DNA from: an uncultured Acetobacteraceae bacterium
Lineage (GTDB): Bacteria > Pseudomonadota > Alphaproteobacteria > Acetobacterales > Acetobacteraceae
Length of the DNA: 64,000 bases
NCBI GenBank assembly: GCA_903924985.1
Contig: CAIYDT010000083.1
Coordinates: forward strand, 1-64,000
Reading direction: 5' to 3'
In this document: one piece after another, positions 9,905 to 23,363 of the stretch
Layout of the letters: every line of letters begins with the position of its first letter
Numbering within the stretch: position 1 is the first letter of the stretch
The notes under the pieces: generated by a model
The model's input: the letters and a program-made list of their open reading frames with translations, nothing else
The model's database searches: none
What the model was told of the DNA's origin: nothing
Translations under genes and position numbers: made by a program

Positions 9905-11446
9905 TCACTGCCCCGAACGGCGGACGGTGGCTTCGTAGAGAGCCTCCAACTCCCGGCAGAGACCCGCCGGATCGAAAGCCGGGGAGACGGCAATCCGTGC
10001 CCGTTGGGTTTCACGGCTTGCGGCGAGGGCCTCCGGCGCCAGTCCCATGCGGATGCCGGTCGCGACGAACCCGGCCTCATCCGCTGCCGCGAACGCGTCC
10101 AGGCCGGCGGCCAGCAGAATGGAGCGGCTGGTGCGGCTGGCCCAGCGGTCGCCGTTGAAGGTTAGCAACGGGACGCCCTGCCATATGGCCTCGGCCGTGG
10201 TGGTGCCGCCGTTGTAGGGGAAGGCATCAAGCGCAATGTCGATGCGGTCGTAGGTGCGGAGGAATGCGAAGTGCTCAGCCCCGCCTTCGAGAATCAACCG
10301 GTCGGCGGGCAGTCCGTGGGCGGCGAAGCGGGCGACGAAATCGGCGCGGTTTCCCGCCTCGCCCAGGGTTCGGTTGCGCAGCAGCAGACGAGCGTTCGGG
10401 ACTCCCCGCACGATGCGGGACCAGGCGGCGATCACGGAGTCGGTGATCTTGTAGGCCGAGGCCAGGCTGCCGAAGGTCACGAATCCATTGGCCAGAGAGG
10501 GCGGCGGCGCCACGTCCGGCACGGGGTAAAACATATCGAAGGTCAGATAGGTGTGGCGGACCCGGCGGATGGGTTCGGAGAAAAATTTTTCTTCTCCGCT
10601 AGGCGCGACGGCCGCGTCGCCGATCACCCCGTCCAGGCCCGCGATGCCAGTCGTACCGTACATTCCCACCCAGGAGAACTGCACCGGCGCCGCGCGATAC
10701 AGCAGCAACGGCAGGCGGCGCTGGAAGCTGTAGCCATTCAGGTCGATCAGGACGTCCAACGCGTTTTCCATGATGAGGGACGCCAGCTTCTCATTGGTCA
10801 CGCCGGTCACGCCCCAGATGCGGTCGTCCGGATGGTCCCGGTAGCCGGACTCCGCCGAGGGGATGGTACGATCGGCGATGAAATGCACCTCGAATCGGTC
10901 GCGGTCGTGGGCGTTGATGACGCCCATGTAGCCCTTCATCCAGTTGCGCGACCCGAAGAAGGCACCGAGGTAGCCGATCCGCAGCTTGCCGTCGCGCGGC
11001 CGCGGAGGGGTGTTCAGAGGGCGGATGGTCGCGGCTTCGGCCGCGATCCAGGCCTCCCGCGCCCGCCGGATCGCGGCGTTGTCCATCGCCGGGTCGCCGG
11101 GGGCGGAGCAGGCGATGTTCCCCAACGCGAGTTGTCGCAGTGTGGCATCGCCGTCCCGCGCGATGCGGGCATAGTTTCTGTTGGAGTCCGTGACCTGGCC
11201 AAGCGCATACAGGGCCTCTCCCAGCGTCGCCCGCGCCGGCATGGCGCTGGGCGCGACTTTGACCGCGCGACGGAGCGCGGTCACGGCGTCGGAGAAGGCG
11301 CCGGCGGTGTAAAGGGCACAGCCGAGACCGTACCAGGCGAGATATAGACCTGGGTCGCTCCGTACTGCTTCCCGGTAAGCAGCGATGGCTTCGGGCAACT
11401 GGCCCTTGGCGTGTAGCGCGTCGGCGGTGGTTAGGGTGGCCGTCAT
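9905..11446 (-). CDS. TPR protein with SPINDLY/O-GlcNAc-transferase-like (GT41) C-terminal domain
   Basis: N-terminal TPRs from MTATLTTADALHAKGQLPEAIAAYREAV; C-terminal LDAFPYNGGTTTAEAIWQGVPLLTFNGDRWASRTSRSIL. Start at 11446 overlaps upstream stop (ATGA). Confidence 0.9.
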   Translation of the reverse strand: MTATLTTADALHAKGQLPEAIAAYREAVRSDPGLYLAWYGLGCALYTAGAFSDAVTALRRAVKVAPSAMPARATLGEALYALGQVTDSNRNYARIARDGDATLRQLALGNIACSAPGDPAMDNAAIRRAREAWIAAEAATIRPLNTPPRPRDGKLRIGYLGAFFGSRNWMKGYMGVINAHDRDRFEVHFIADRTIPSAESGYRDHPDDRIWGVTGVTNEKLASLIMENALDVLIDLNGYSFQRRLPLLLYRAAPVQFSWVGMYGTTGIAGLDGVIGDAAVAPSGEEKFFSEPIRRVRHTYLTFDMFYPVPDVAPPPSLANGFVTFGSLASAYKITDSVIAAWSRIVRGVPNARLLLRNRTLGEAGNRADFVARFAAHGLPADRLILEGGAEHFAFLRTYDRIDIALDAFPYNGGTTTAEAIWQGVPLLTFNGDRWASRTSRSILLAAGLDAFAAADEAGFVATGIRMGLAPEALAASRETQRARIAVSPAFDPAGLCRELEALYEATVRRSGQ

Positions 11447-13740
11447 GAACCCTCCCGCATCGCCCGCCAGATCCGGTACGGTGTCGCCGGTCCGTCGAAC
11501 CCCGTCACCCCAAACGGCGCCAGCGCGTCCAAAATGGCATTGGCGACGGCCGGGAAGCCACCGACGGCCCCGGCCTCCCCGGCGCCTTTTACCCCGAGGG
11601 GGTTGGTGGTGCAGGGGGTGCCGTTGAAAGAGAGATCGAAGGACGGCAGGTCGGCGGCGCGGGGCAAAGCGTAGTCCATGAAGCTCGCCGCCAGCGGCTG
11701 GCCGGACTCGGGATCGTAAACCGCGGCCTCCATCAACGCCTGGCCGCTGCCCTGGGCGATGGCGCCGTGCGCCTGACCGGAGGCGATCATGGGGTTCACC
11801 AGCACGCCGTAATCGTCCATCGCGGTGTACCGGTCCAGCGTGACGCGGCCGGTGTCGCGGTCGATCTCGACCTCCGCCACGTGGGTGCCGTTTGGGAAGG
11901 TCATCGCGTCGCGGGTCCAATGGTGGTATGTGTCCAGCGGCGTATTGGCCGTCCGGGCCAAGGCTGCGACGTCGAGGATGTCGATGGACCGGTTGGTGCC
12001 GACAGCGAGAAAAAACCCGTCCTCGAAGGTAATTTCTTCAGGCGCCGCGTCCAGAGCCTTGGCGGCGATGACGGTGCCCTTCTGGATAATCGTGTCCGAC
12101 GCCCGCCAGATAGCGGTCCCGCCCATATAGGTCGCGCGCGAGCTGCCATGCCCACCGCCCATGGGGATCTGGTCAGTGTCCCCCTGCCGCAGGTGGATCA
12201 GCGCGTTCGGTACCCCCAGCCGGTGGGCGAGAATTTGCGGAAACGTCGTCTCATGCCCCTGGCCGATGGTCTGGGTGCCGGTAATGAGTGAAACAGTGCC
12301 GTCGGCCTCGAACCGGATATCGACATTCTCCGAGGGCGGGCCGCCGGTCCCCTTGATGTGGCAGGCGAATCCCAGACCGCGCAGGGCACCGTGCCGCTCA
12401 CTGGCGGCGCGCCGGGCGGAAAAGCCGGGCAGGTCGGCGTTGGCCAACGCGCCGTCGAAGCATTTTTCGAAATTGCCGCTGTCCACCACGAAGCCGAACG
12501 CGTTGGTCATCGGGAACGCTCGCACCATGTTGCGGCGGCGCAGGTCCGTCCGGTCGAAGCCGCACTGAGCGGCGGCGCGGTCAATCAGGCGTTCCAGGAT
12601 GTTGACGGTCTCACCAAAGCCGGGGCCTCGGGTGACGCCGATGGGCGTCTGGTTGGTCAGGACGGCGCTGACCAGGATCTCGATGGCGGGAAAGTTGTAG
12701 ATCGTGCCTTGCAGATGCGGGTACTGGAAGGTCTGCAGCCCACCGGCACCGCCGGCCATGTAGCCGCCGAGGCAGGCGGTGCTGGATACCCGCAGCGCCA
12801 GGAAGTTTCCTTCCCTATCCAGCGCCAAGGTGGCCTCCGCATGGTGGTCGCGGGCCTGGTGGTCGGTTAGGAACACTTCTGAGCGGGTGGCGATCCACTT
12901 CACCGGCCGCCCGACGCGCTTCGCTGCCCAGGGGATCAGCGCGTGCTCGGGGTAGGTCATGTTCTTGGCGCCGAACCCGCCGCCGACGTCCGGCGCGATG
13001 AACCTCACTTTGTCAGGCGTGACACCCAGCCAGCGCGCGGCGAAATCGCGGTTGTTGTGGATGGCCTGGGCGGAGACGTGCGCGGTGTAGCGGCCCGCCG
13101 CCGGGTCGTAGGTGCCGACGACGCCGCGCGGCTCCATCGGGTTGGTGACGATGCGATGGTTGACGAAGCTGTGGGTGACGACGTGCGCGGCGGAGGCGAA
13201 GGCGGCGTCGACGGCCGCTATGTCGCCGTGGCGCCAGTCGAGGCAGAGGTTGCCCGGGACCGCTTCGGCGATTTGCGGCGCGCCGGGCGCTCGGGCGGCC
13301 TGGTGCGTGGTGACGGCGGGCAGGGGGGCGTAATCGACGCTCACCAGTTCCGCCGCGTCCAGTGCCTGGGCGCGGGTTTCGGCGACGACCAGGGCAACGG
13401 GTTCGCCGACGAAGCGCACCTTGTCGCGGGCCAATAGCGGTTGCGGGATGAAGGCGAAGGGTTCGCCGGTCTGGACATTGGCCTCCACCCCCGGGCGCAT
13501 GGGCTGCAACCCGTCGGCGTCGGCGTCTTTTATTGTGAGAACGGCCAGGACGCCTGGGATTTGCCTGGCGGCTGCGGTGCTGATGCTGCGTACCATCGCA
13601 TGCGGGTGGGGGGAGCGGACGAAAACCGCATGCGTCAGTCCGTCGAACGACAGATCGTCCAAATAGGCGCCGCCGCCGGTGACAAACCGGGCATCCTCCC
13701 GCCGCTTGGGGACGTCGCCGATTTTGGAGTGTGCTGGCAT
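11443..13740 (-). CDS. Xanthine dehydrogenase/CO dehydrogenase large-subunit-like molybdopterin-binding protein
   Basis: RREDARFVTGGGAYLDDL; FVGEPVALVVAETRAQALDAAELV; APDVGGGFGAKNMTYPEHAL; GVKGAGEAGAVGGFPAVANAI. Confidence 0.92.
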   Translation of the reverse strand: MPAHSKIGDVPKRREDARFVTGGGAYLDDLSFDGLTHAVFVRSPHPHAMVRSISTAAARQIPGVLAVLTIKDADADGLQPMRPGVEANVQTGEPFAFIPQPLLARDKVRFVGEPVALVVAETRAQALDAAELVSVDYAPLPAVTTHQAARAPGAPQIAEAVPGNLCLDWRHGDIAAVDAAFASAAHVVTHSFVNHRIVTNPMEPRGVVGTYDPAAGRYTAHVSAQAIHNNRDFAARWLGVTPDKVRFIAPDVGGGFGAKNMTYPEHALIPWAAKRVGRPVKWIATRSEVFLTDHQARDHHAEATLALDREGNFLALRVSSTACLGGYMAGGAGGLQTFQYPHLQGTIYNFPAIEILVSAVLTNQTPIGVTRGPGFGETVNILERLIDRAAAQCGFDRTDLRRRNMVRAFPMTNAFGFVVDSGNFEKCFDGALANADLPGFSARRAASERHGALRGLGFACHIKGTGGPPSENVDIRFEADGTVSLITGTQTIGQGHETTFPQILAHRLGVPNALIHLRQGDTDQIPMGGGHGSSRATYMGGTAIWRASDTIIQKGTVIAAKALDAAPEEITFEDGFFLAVGTNRSIDILDVAALARTANTPLDTYHHWTRDAMTFPNGTHVAEVEIDRDTGRVTLDRYTAMDDYGVLVNPMIASGQAHGAIAQGSGQALMEAAVYDPESGQPLAASFMDYALPRAADLPSFDLSFNGTPCTTNPLGVKGAGEAGAVGGFPAVANAILDALAPFGVTGFDGPATPYRIWRAMREGS

Positions 13741-13868
13741 TCGGCGATTTCCCCTCGCTGCGTGGTTTGCTGGTTTTACGGGGTTGGGTTCGGTTTGTCG
13801 CGCCAGATGGACTCTCCCGCCGATCCCCTCGTCCTGGTAGACTACCGATAAAGGACAGGTACCGACCC

Positions 13869-15197
13869 ATGACGCAAAAACGCCAACTTCGCCTGGGGGC
13901 TTTCATGCGCCCGGCCAGCATCCATGCCGCCGCGTGGCGCTACCCCGGCGCATTCCCGGACGCCAACTTCAACCTCAAGCACATGGTGCGTTTCGCCCAG
14001 ACGCTGGAACGGGGGAAGTTCGACGCCTTCTTCATGGCCGACCATCTGGCGGTACTGAACATGCCCATCCAGGCGCTGAAGCGCAGTGCCACGGTGACGT
14101 CGTTCGAGCCGCTGACCCTGCTGCCGGCGCTGGCCATGGTGACGGAGCATCTGGGGTTGATCGCCACCGCGTCCACCACCTTCGACCAGCCGTTCCACAT
14201 CGCACGTCGCTTCGCCTCGCTGGACCACATCAGCAACGGTCGCGCGGCGTGGAACGTTGTGACCACGTCCAACCCGGATTCCGCCCTGAACTTCGGCCTG
14301 GACGAGCATGTCGAGCACGACGAACGCTACTGGCGGGCGCGCGAGTTTATCGGCGTGGTCAAAGGCTTGTGGGACAGCTTCGCCGAGGACGCATTCGTCC
14401 GGAACACCGAAACCGGCGAATATTTCGACCCTTCACGCATGCATGTGCTGAACCACAAGGGCGAGCATTTATCCGTTCGAGGCCCCCTGAACATCGCCCG
14501 ACCGGTGCAGGGCTGGCCGGTGATCGTGCAGGCCGGTGCGTCGGAGGCCGGGCGCCAGATCGCCGCCGAAACCGCCGAGGTGATCTTCGCCAGCCAGCGC
14601 GACATCGGCGAAGCGCGTGCGTTCTCCGACGATATCCGGTCCCGGATGGTTCGGTTGGGGCGGAACCCCGAGCACATGAAGATATTGCCGGGATGCTTCG
14701 TGGTGGTGGGGGAGACGGAGGAAGAAGCGCGCGAGAAGCGGCTGCGGCTGGATAGTCTGGTGCACTACGACAGCGCCATCGCGCAGTTGTCGATTAACCT
14801 GGGCTGCGATGCGTCGGTGTTCGATCCGGATGCGCCGCTGCCGGAAATCCCGCCCTCGAACGCGAGCCAGAGCGGGCGTGACCGGACCGTGGCGATGGCG
14901 GCGAAGGAAGGGCTGACGGTGCGGCAACTGGCGCAACGGCTCGGCGGGTATGGGGGGCTGTCGATGGTGGGGACCCCCGCCTCCATCGCGGATAGGATGG
15001 AGGAGTGGCTGATGACCGGGGCCTCCGACGGGTTCAATATCATGTTCCCGTACTTGCCGGGTGGGCTGGACGACTTCGTGGATATGGTGGTGCCGGAGTT
15101 GCAGCGGCGGGGACTGTTCCGGACGGAGTACGAGGGGAAGACGTTGCGGGAGAATCTAGGGTTGCCCCGGCCGGCGAACCGGTTTTTCGAGGGGTAA
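13869..15197 (+). CDS. LLM-class flavin-dependent monooxygenase (NtaA/SnaA/DszA type)
   Basis: LGAFMRPASIHAAAWRYPGAFPDANFNLKHMVRFAQTLERGKFDAFFMADHLA; GRAAWNVVTTSNPDSALNFG. Confidence 0.93.
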   Translation: MTQKRQLRLGAFMRPASIHAAAWRYPGAFPDANFNLKHMVRFAQTLERGKFDAFFMADHLAVLNMPIQALKRSATVTSFEPLTLLPALAMVTEHLGLIATASTTFDQPFHIARRFASLDHISNGRAAWNVVTTSNPDSALNFGLDEHVEHDERYWRAREFIGVVKGLWDSFAEDAFVRNTETGEYFDPSRMHVLNHKGEHLSVRGPLNIARPVQGWPVIVQAGASEAGRQIAAETAEVIFASQRDIGEARAFSDDIRSRMVRLGRNPEHMKILPGCFVVVGETEEEAREKRLRLDSLVHYDSAIAQLSINLGCDASVFDPDAPLPEIPPSNASQSGRDRTVAMAAKEGLTVRQLAQRLGGYGGLSMVGTPASIADRMEEWLMTGASDGFNIMFPYLPGGLDDFVDMVVPELQRRGLFRTEYEGKTLRENLGLPRPANRFFEG

Positions 15198-15322
15198 GCT
15201 ATAGCCGATACGAATTTCTTGGGCGCCTTCGAGGATAATCGGGCACCGATCGGCTGGCCCGAACAACAACCCCGGTGCTACATCGCCTGGACCTACTCTC
15301 CGACCAAGGACTCCTGAAAAGC

Positions 15323-16309
15323 ATGCCCCGTCGTTTTCTGGTGACCGGCGGTGCCGGCTATGTCGGAAGCCATCTCGTGGCCGCGCTCTGCGACCGGGGC
15401 GACACCGCCGTGGTGCTTGATAATTTCCACATTGGCCACCGGCGGGCCGTGCCGGACGGCGTGCGCACGATCGACGCGGACCTGTCCAACATCGCGGCCG
15501 TCGATGACGCGCTGTCCGACGGTCCCTGGGACGCCGTTTTCCACTTCGCGGCCCTGTCCCAGGTGGGGGAATCCATGCGCGAACCCCTGCGCTACCTCTT
15601 GGAAAACGGCGGCAACGGCATGCGCCTGATCGACGCATGCGTGCGCCACGGGGTCGGCCGTTTCGTGCTGTCCTCCACCGCCGCGCTGTTCAATGCGGCC
15701 GGCGACGATCCGATCCCCGAGGACGCGCCGATCGATCCCAACTCCGCCTACGGCGAAAGCAAGTGGATGATCGAGCGTGCCCTCCGCTGGGCCAGTCAGG
15801 TGCACGGATTGCGCTATGCCTGCCTGCGCTATTTCAATGCCGCCGGCGCCGATCCTCAGGGGCGCCTGGGGGAGGATCACCGGCCCGAAACCCACCTGAT
15901 GCCGTTGGCGATCGACGCCGCCCTCGGCCGCCGTCCGCCGCTGGTGGTGTTTGGCACCGATTATCCCACCAGGGACGGTACCTGCGTCCGCGACTACATC
16001 CACGTCACCGATCTGGCCGCTGCCCATCTGCTGGCGTTCGAGGCGATGGAGCACGGCGACATCCGCTGGAACCTAGGTAACGGCGCCGGCTACTCGGTGC
16101 TGGAGGTGCTGCAGGCCGTGGAGCGGGTCTCCGGCCGCCCGGTCCCGCATGTCTTGGCCGAACGGCGGCCGGGCGATGCCGCGTCGTTAGTGGCCTCAGC
16201 CGAACCAGCGCTGAAAGCCGGTTGGCAGCCGCGATACGCCGCGCTCGATGACATCGTCCGCACCGCGTTCCAGTGGCGCCTGGCGCACCCGAACGGCTAC
16301 GGCAACTAG
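15323..16309 (+). CDS. galE: UDP-glucose 4-epimerase
   Basis: RRFLVTGGAGYVGSHLVAALCDRG; SAYGESKWMIE; RYFNAAGADPQGRLGEDH; GTDYPTRDGTCVRDYIHV. Confidence 0.93.
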   Translation: MPRRFLVTGGAGYVGSHLVAALCDRGDTAVVLDNFHIGHRRAVPDGVRTIDADLSNIAAVDDALSDGPWDAVFHFAALSQVGESMREPLRYLLENGGNGMRLIDACVRHGVGRFVLSSTAALFNAAGDDPIPEDAPIDPNSAYGESKWMIERALRWASQVHGLRYACLRYFNAAGADPQGRLGEDHRPETHLMPLAIDAALGRRPPLVVFGTDYPTRDGTCVRDYIHVTDLAAAHLLAFEAMEHGDIRWNLGNGAGYSVLEVLQAVERVSGRPVPHVLAERRPGDAASLVASAEPALKAGWQPRYAALDDIVRTAFQWRLAHPNGYGN

Positions 16310-16388
16310 GGTGCACTGGCCCCTCATCGCCATGACTCTGAGAGAGCAATGCGTCGCTCCAGTCGCTTCAGTCATTATTGCGGGGCGC

Positions 16389-17549
16389 CTAAGACTGCTG
16401 TGCCTCCGGCGACAGTACGATGCAGCTGGTGCGCCCGTGCGTCAGCTTCTCGCACGCCTGCACGGCGGCGTCGTGCGACAGCCCGGTCAGCCGAGCACGC
16501 CATAGCGTGCCGCGGGTTTGGTGCACCATGCCGACATAGGGGTGCGCCACCGCCAGCTCCGCTTTGGCGCGGTCCTTGGCGATCCCCAGCGCGGTCCGCG
16601 CCTGAGTCTGATTGGCATAGGCCCCGACCTGGATCGCCCATTGCCCGGTCTCACCCGAGGCGTGGCGGAACGGGATCGGCTCCGCCGCATGCGCGGACGC
16701 AATCAACGCGAACCGATTAGGCGCCGGCGGCACGACCGCCGCGACGCGGGCTGGCTCCGGCGGCGTCACGCGCAGCGGCTCCACCGGCGCGGGGGCGGGA
16801 AGTTGCGCCATCGCGACCGGCGCGGCGACCGGTATGCGGCCATTGCCGTTATTGGACGCGAACTGCGCGTTGCGGCCATAGCGGGTGCCAGGCGGGATGC
16901 GTATCGGAAGTTCGTTCATCGCGTAGGCCTCGGCCGGGGAGCGGACCTTCGGCGAGACGCCTTGCAGATGGGGTCCGATCATCGCGACGTAGCGGCGGGT
17001 TTCGTCCGGCAGCGGCCGGTTGTTGGCGAGGTAATCGTCCAGGCGGTTCGGTCCGGCATTATAAGCGGCCAGGAAGCCGGGGGCGCCGTAGATGTCGTAC
17101 ATCTCCCGCATATACGCCACACCCGCCATGATGTTGTCGTGCGGCTCGTATGCGTCGTCGCCGAGGTTATGCCGTTGCCGCAGCTCGTCGTAGGTGCCCG
17201 GCATCACCTGCATCAGGCCCATCGCGCCGGCGCTGGAAGTCACCAGCTTGCCGTTGATGTATTCCTTGCCGCCGGATTCAACACGCATCAAAGCGCGGAT
17301 CCAGGGAGTGGGCACGTCGAACCGAGCGGACGCTTCGTGGATATAGGGGCCCCAGGGATCCTCCGGCGGGCCAGGCGGCGTGTAGTTGCCACGGGCATGT
17401 GCCGCGTAATGGGCAGCCACATTGCTGGACGAAACGCCGGAGCCATGGCTGCAAGCGGCCAGCAAAGCCAGCGCGAACAAGGCTCCCACAGCCCTGACCA
17501 GGGTAAAATTCCGGCGCGGTCGGGTCATCAGCGGGGGTGTCTCCGTCAT
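16389..17549 (-). CDS. Lytic transglycosylase (SLT) with C-terminal SPOR domain, lipoprotein-like
   Basis: LLAACSHG lipobox-like; ALMRVESGGKEYINGKLVTSSAGAMGLMQVMPGTYDELR; SPOR-like WAIQVGAYANQTQARTALG. Confidence 0.92.
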   Translation of the reverse strand: MTETPPLMTRPRRNFTLVRAVGALFALALLAACSHGSGVSSSNVAAHYAAHARGNYTPPGPPEDPWGPYIHEASARFDVPTPWIRALMRVESGGKEYINGKLVTSSAGAMGLMQVMPGTYDELRQRHNLGDDAYEPHDNIMAGVAYMREMYDIYGAPGFLAAYNAGPNRLDDYLANNRPLPDETRRYVAMIGPHLQGVSPKVRSPAEAYAMNELPIRIPPGTRYGRNAQFASNNGNGRIPVAAPVAMAQLPAPAPVEPLRVTPPEPARVAAVVPPAPNRFALIASAHAAEPIPFRHASGETGQWAIQVGAYANQTQARTALGIAKDRAKAELAVAHPYVGMVHQTRGTLWRARLTGLSHDAAVQACEKLTHGRTSCIVLSPEAQQS

Positions 17550-17784
17550 GGCGCGGCCGCGAAGGCCAAACAGTCGCTGTCACCCCAACATGCGGGAACG
17601 GGCGTGTATGAACGGCCTCGTCCAGGCGTTGCTGAGGTGATCAGTCAGCAAAAGCGCCTAACCCCTTATCCCCAAGCGTAGTTTTTCGCAAGAGGGAGAA
17701 TGTGCGATCATTAACACCGGCCGAGTCGTGCGCTTGCCTCTCGGTATAGCGCCCGGCCATGATGCGCGGGGGTGGAGAATTGCC

Positions 17785-18117
17785 ATGCGATGGGCTGTTG
17801 GCGGCGTTGGAATAGGCATTTTGGCGCTGGCGTCATGCGCGTCTCAGGCCCCGAAACCCGTCGTGGTGGATACAAAAATCCCAGCGCACGCCGTCATTTT
17901 GATGATACGGCCGGTGCAGGCGGGCGATCCGCGTGCCGCCGGTCTGTTGCGGATCGGGCCGGATGCCGCACCCACCCTGACCGGTAAAGCGGAGTATGTC
18001 GTGCGCACCGACGACGGCGCGACCCTGGCGATCGTGCAGGCCGCCGATCCCGGATTGCGCCCCGGCGCGTTCGTCACTGTCAGTCGCGGCGAGCAGGCAA
18101 CACTAGCCGCGCGTTAG
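17785..18117 (+). CDS. Small putative lipoprotein
   Basis: MRWAVGGVGIGILALASCAS lipobox; no recognised domain. Confidence 0.6.
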   Translation: MRWAVGGVGIGILALASCASQAPKPVVVDTKIPAHAVILMIRPVQAGDPRAAGLLRIGPDAAPTLTGKAEYVVRTDDGATLAIVQAADPGLRPGAFVTVSRGEQATLAAR

Positions 18118-18177
18118 GGTTTGATTGCCGCGCCCCAGGTTGCTGTTTGGGGGTGGATGGGCTATCGGCCGCGCCGC

Positions 18178-19032
18178 ATGAGCCAAGCCGTCACCTCCGT
18201 CGCGCGAAACGCGACCCTCGAATTTCAGGCCGGTCAGTCGTTTGCCACGCGCAACCGGCACGCGGTCGCCGATATCGTGGACGGTGTGTCGCTCTGGCGG
18301 CTGGCCTTCACCCTCGCCTGGCTCGACATTCGGCTGCGTTATCGCGGTTCCATGCTTGGCCCGCTTTGGCTAACGATATCCACCGGCGTCATGGTTGGGA
18401 TGCTCGGCTTCCTGTACGCCAAGCTGTTCAAAATGGATTTGCAAGAATATTTGCCATTCTTGGCTTTATCGCAGGTGCTGTGGGCCTTCATGGCAACGGT
18501 GGTGGCGGAGGCCTGCACCACGTTCACCGACATGGTGGGGCTGATCCGGTCGGTGCGTATGCCGATGTTCGTTTTCTCGCTGCGTGCCGTGGCACGAAAT
18601 CTGCTGGTCCTGGGGCACAACGTTATCGTCATCGTCGTGGTGTTCGCGGTTTTCCGCATCTGGCCGGGGTGGCACGGGCTGCTGGTTATTCCCGGTCTCG
18701 CGTTGTGGATATGCGATGCCCTCGCACTGACTTTGCTGCTGGGCGGGTTGTGCGCGCGGTTCCGCGATATCAATCCGATCGTCAACAGTTTGATGCAGAT
18801 CACGTTCTTTGTTACGCCCGTTATTTGGAAACCAGAACAACTGGGTGCCCTTCAATCCTATTTGCCGTTCAATCCGCTGTTCGATATGCTGGAGATCGTG
18901 CGCGCACCCATGTTGGGCGAGCACATATCGTTGCTATCCTGGTTTGGCGCGATCCTGTTCAGCGCGGTGGTGTGCGGCGTGTCCTGGATGTTCTTCGTGC
19001 GTGCCCGCGGCCGCGTGGCGTTCTGGGTCTGA
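18178..19032 (+). CDS. ABC-2 type polysaccharide export permease (Wzm/KpsM-like)
   Basis: LAWLDIRLRYRGSMLGPLWLTISTGVMVGMLGFLYAKLF; NPLFDMLEIVRAPMLGE; paired with an ATPase. Confidence 0.9.
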   Translation: MSQAVTSVARNATLEFQAGQSFATRNRHAVADIVDGVSLWRLAFTLAWLDIRLRYRGSMLGPLWLTISTGVMVGMLGFLYAKLFKMDLQEYLPFLALSQVLWAFMATVVAEACTTFTDMVGLIRSVRMPMFVFSLRAVARNLLVLGHNVIVIVVVFAVFRIWPGWHGLLVIPGLALWICDALALTLLLGGLCARFRDINPIVNSLMQITFFVTPVIWKPEQLGALQSYLPFNPLFDMLEIVRAPMLGEHISLLSWFGAILFSAVVCGVSWMFFVRARGRVAFWV

Positions 19033-19035
19033 TCG

Positions 19036-19797
19036 GTGAACATGGAAGCCCGGATCGAAATCGAAGGCGTTTCCGTCTTCTTCCCGCTGTATCATGGCAG
19101 TTCCCGCAGCCTGAAAAAGACGGTGGCCGCGGCGGCGACCGGGCGGCTGGGTCAGGACAAGCAACACCGGGTGGTCGTGAGGGCGTTGAACAACGTCAGC
19201 TTCACCCTGCGGCGCGGCGAACGGCTCGGATTGGTCGGCTCCAACGGCGCGGGCAAGACCACGTTGTTGCGCACGCTGGCGGGGATTTATGAGCCGGTGA
19301 TGGGCCGCGTCAGCGTGCATGGCAGCCTGAACGCGCTGCTGGACACATCCCTCGGCATGAATGTCGACATGAACGGGCGGGAAAACATCATGCTGCGCGG
19401 CCTGTTCAACAGGCTGCCGAAATCGATGCTGCCGCAACTGGAACGCGATGTCGCCGACTTCGCGGAACTCGGCGATTTCCTCGATCTGCCGGTGCGCACC
19501 TATTCCGCCGGCATGGTGGTGCGGCTGGGATTCGCGCTGGCCACCGCGATCCGGCCGCAAATCCTGTTGATGGACGAATGGTTCCTGGCCGGCGATGCCA
19601 GTTTCATGGAAAAGGCCCGCCGTCGGCTGGAAGAGCTGGTGCGCGGCGCGGATATCCTGGTGCTGTCGACGCATTCGCTGGATATCGTGCGCACCTGGTG
19701 CACCCGCGTGATCTGGCTGGAGCAAGGCGTCATCCGAGCGGATGGGCCGGCGGATGAGGTACTGGCGCAGTATTTGGCGGAGGCTGGCGGGGACTAG
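19036..19797 (+). CDS. Polysaccharide ABC transporter ATP-binding protein (Wzt/KpsT-like)
   Basis: LGLVGSNGAGKTTLLRTLAG; YSAGMVVRLGFALATAIRPQILLMDEWFLAGDASFMEKA. Confidence 0.95.
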   Translation: MNMEARIEIEGVSVFFPLYHGSSRSLKKTVAAAATGRLGQDKQHRVVVRALNNVSFTLRRGERLGLVGSNGAGKTTLLRTLAGIYEPVMGRVSVHGSLNALLDTSLGMNVDMNGRENIMLRGLFNRLPKSMLPQLERDVADFAELGDFLDLPVRTYSAGMVVRLGFALATAIRPQILLMDEWFLAGDASFMEKARRRLEELVRGADILVLSTHSLDIVRTWCTRVIWLEQGVIRADGPADEVLAQYLAEAGGD

Positions 19798-19800
19798 GCG

Positions 19801-23013
<3,213 letters not shown>

Positions 23014-23018
23014 AACGA

Positions 23019-23246
23019 TCAGGTGCTGGGGGCGCGGGCGTCCGGATCCTTCACCACCGTGAAACCGGACCCGCGGAGGTGCCGCACCAGCCGTTCGGCG
23101 GTGATCCTAGCCATCATGTCGTCGGCATGATGCACACGCTTGCGGCCTTCATAGCGCAGGGCGAAGGCGAGGGATTCGATCAATTCGTCCTCGACCGTGG
23201 GAGAAACGGGATCGGGGTGGGCGGGGGAGGGGGGTGGCTCGGGCAT
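23019..23246 (-). CDS. Small conserved-type hypothetical protein upstream of dnaE2
   Basis: [67 protein letters not shown]; same strand, 5 nt from dnaE2. Confidence 0.65.
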   Translation of the reverse strand: MPEPPPSPAHPDPVSPTVEDELIESLAFALRYEGRKRVHHADDMMARITAERLVRHLRGSGFTVVKDPDARAPST

Positions 23247-23257
23247 GGAGGGAGTAT

Positions 23258-23272
23258 ATTCATGATTTGTTC
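23258..23272 (-). promoter_or_regulatory. Putative LexA/SOS-box-like site (ATTC-N7-GTTC)
   Basis: + strand ATTCATGATTTGTTC; one mismatch to the alphaproteobacterial GTTC-N7-GTTC consensus, just upstream of the small gene + dnaE2. Confidence 0.45.
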
Positions 23273-23363
23273 TTAACAGCAAGAAGCCAATTGGCATCGA
23301 AGGGGGCTCGGCGGTGCCGGCATAAATGCCTCTTTTCGGAGCGGTTGACCATAACGCGATGAT

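Noticed and set aside
9905-11920. Full 671-aa ORF as a single protein
   Set aside because: N-terminal ~158 aa overlap the CoxL-like gene antiparallel frame and are Arg-rich junk; natural start is ATG 11446 overlapping the upstream stop.
15242-15277. GCACCG...CGGTGC inverted repeat upstream of galE
   Set aside because: Only 6-bp arms over a long loop in GC-rich DNA; expected by chance.
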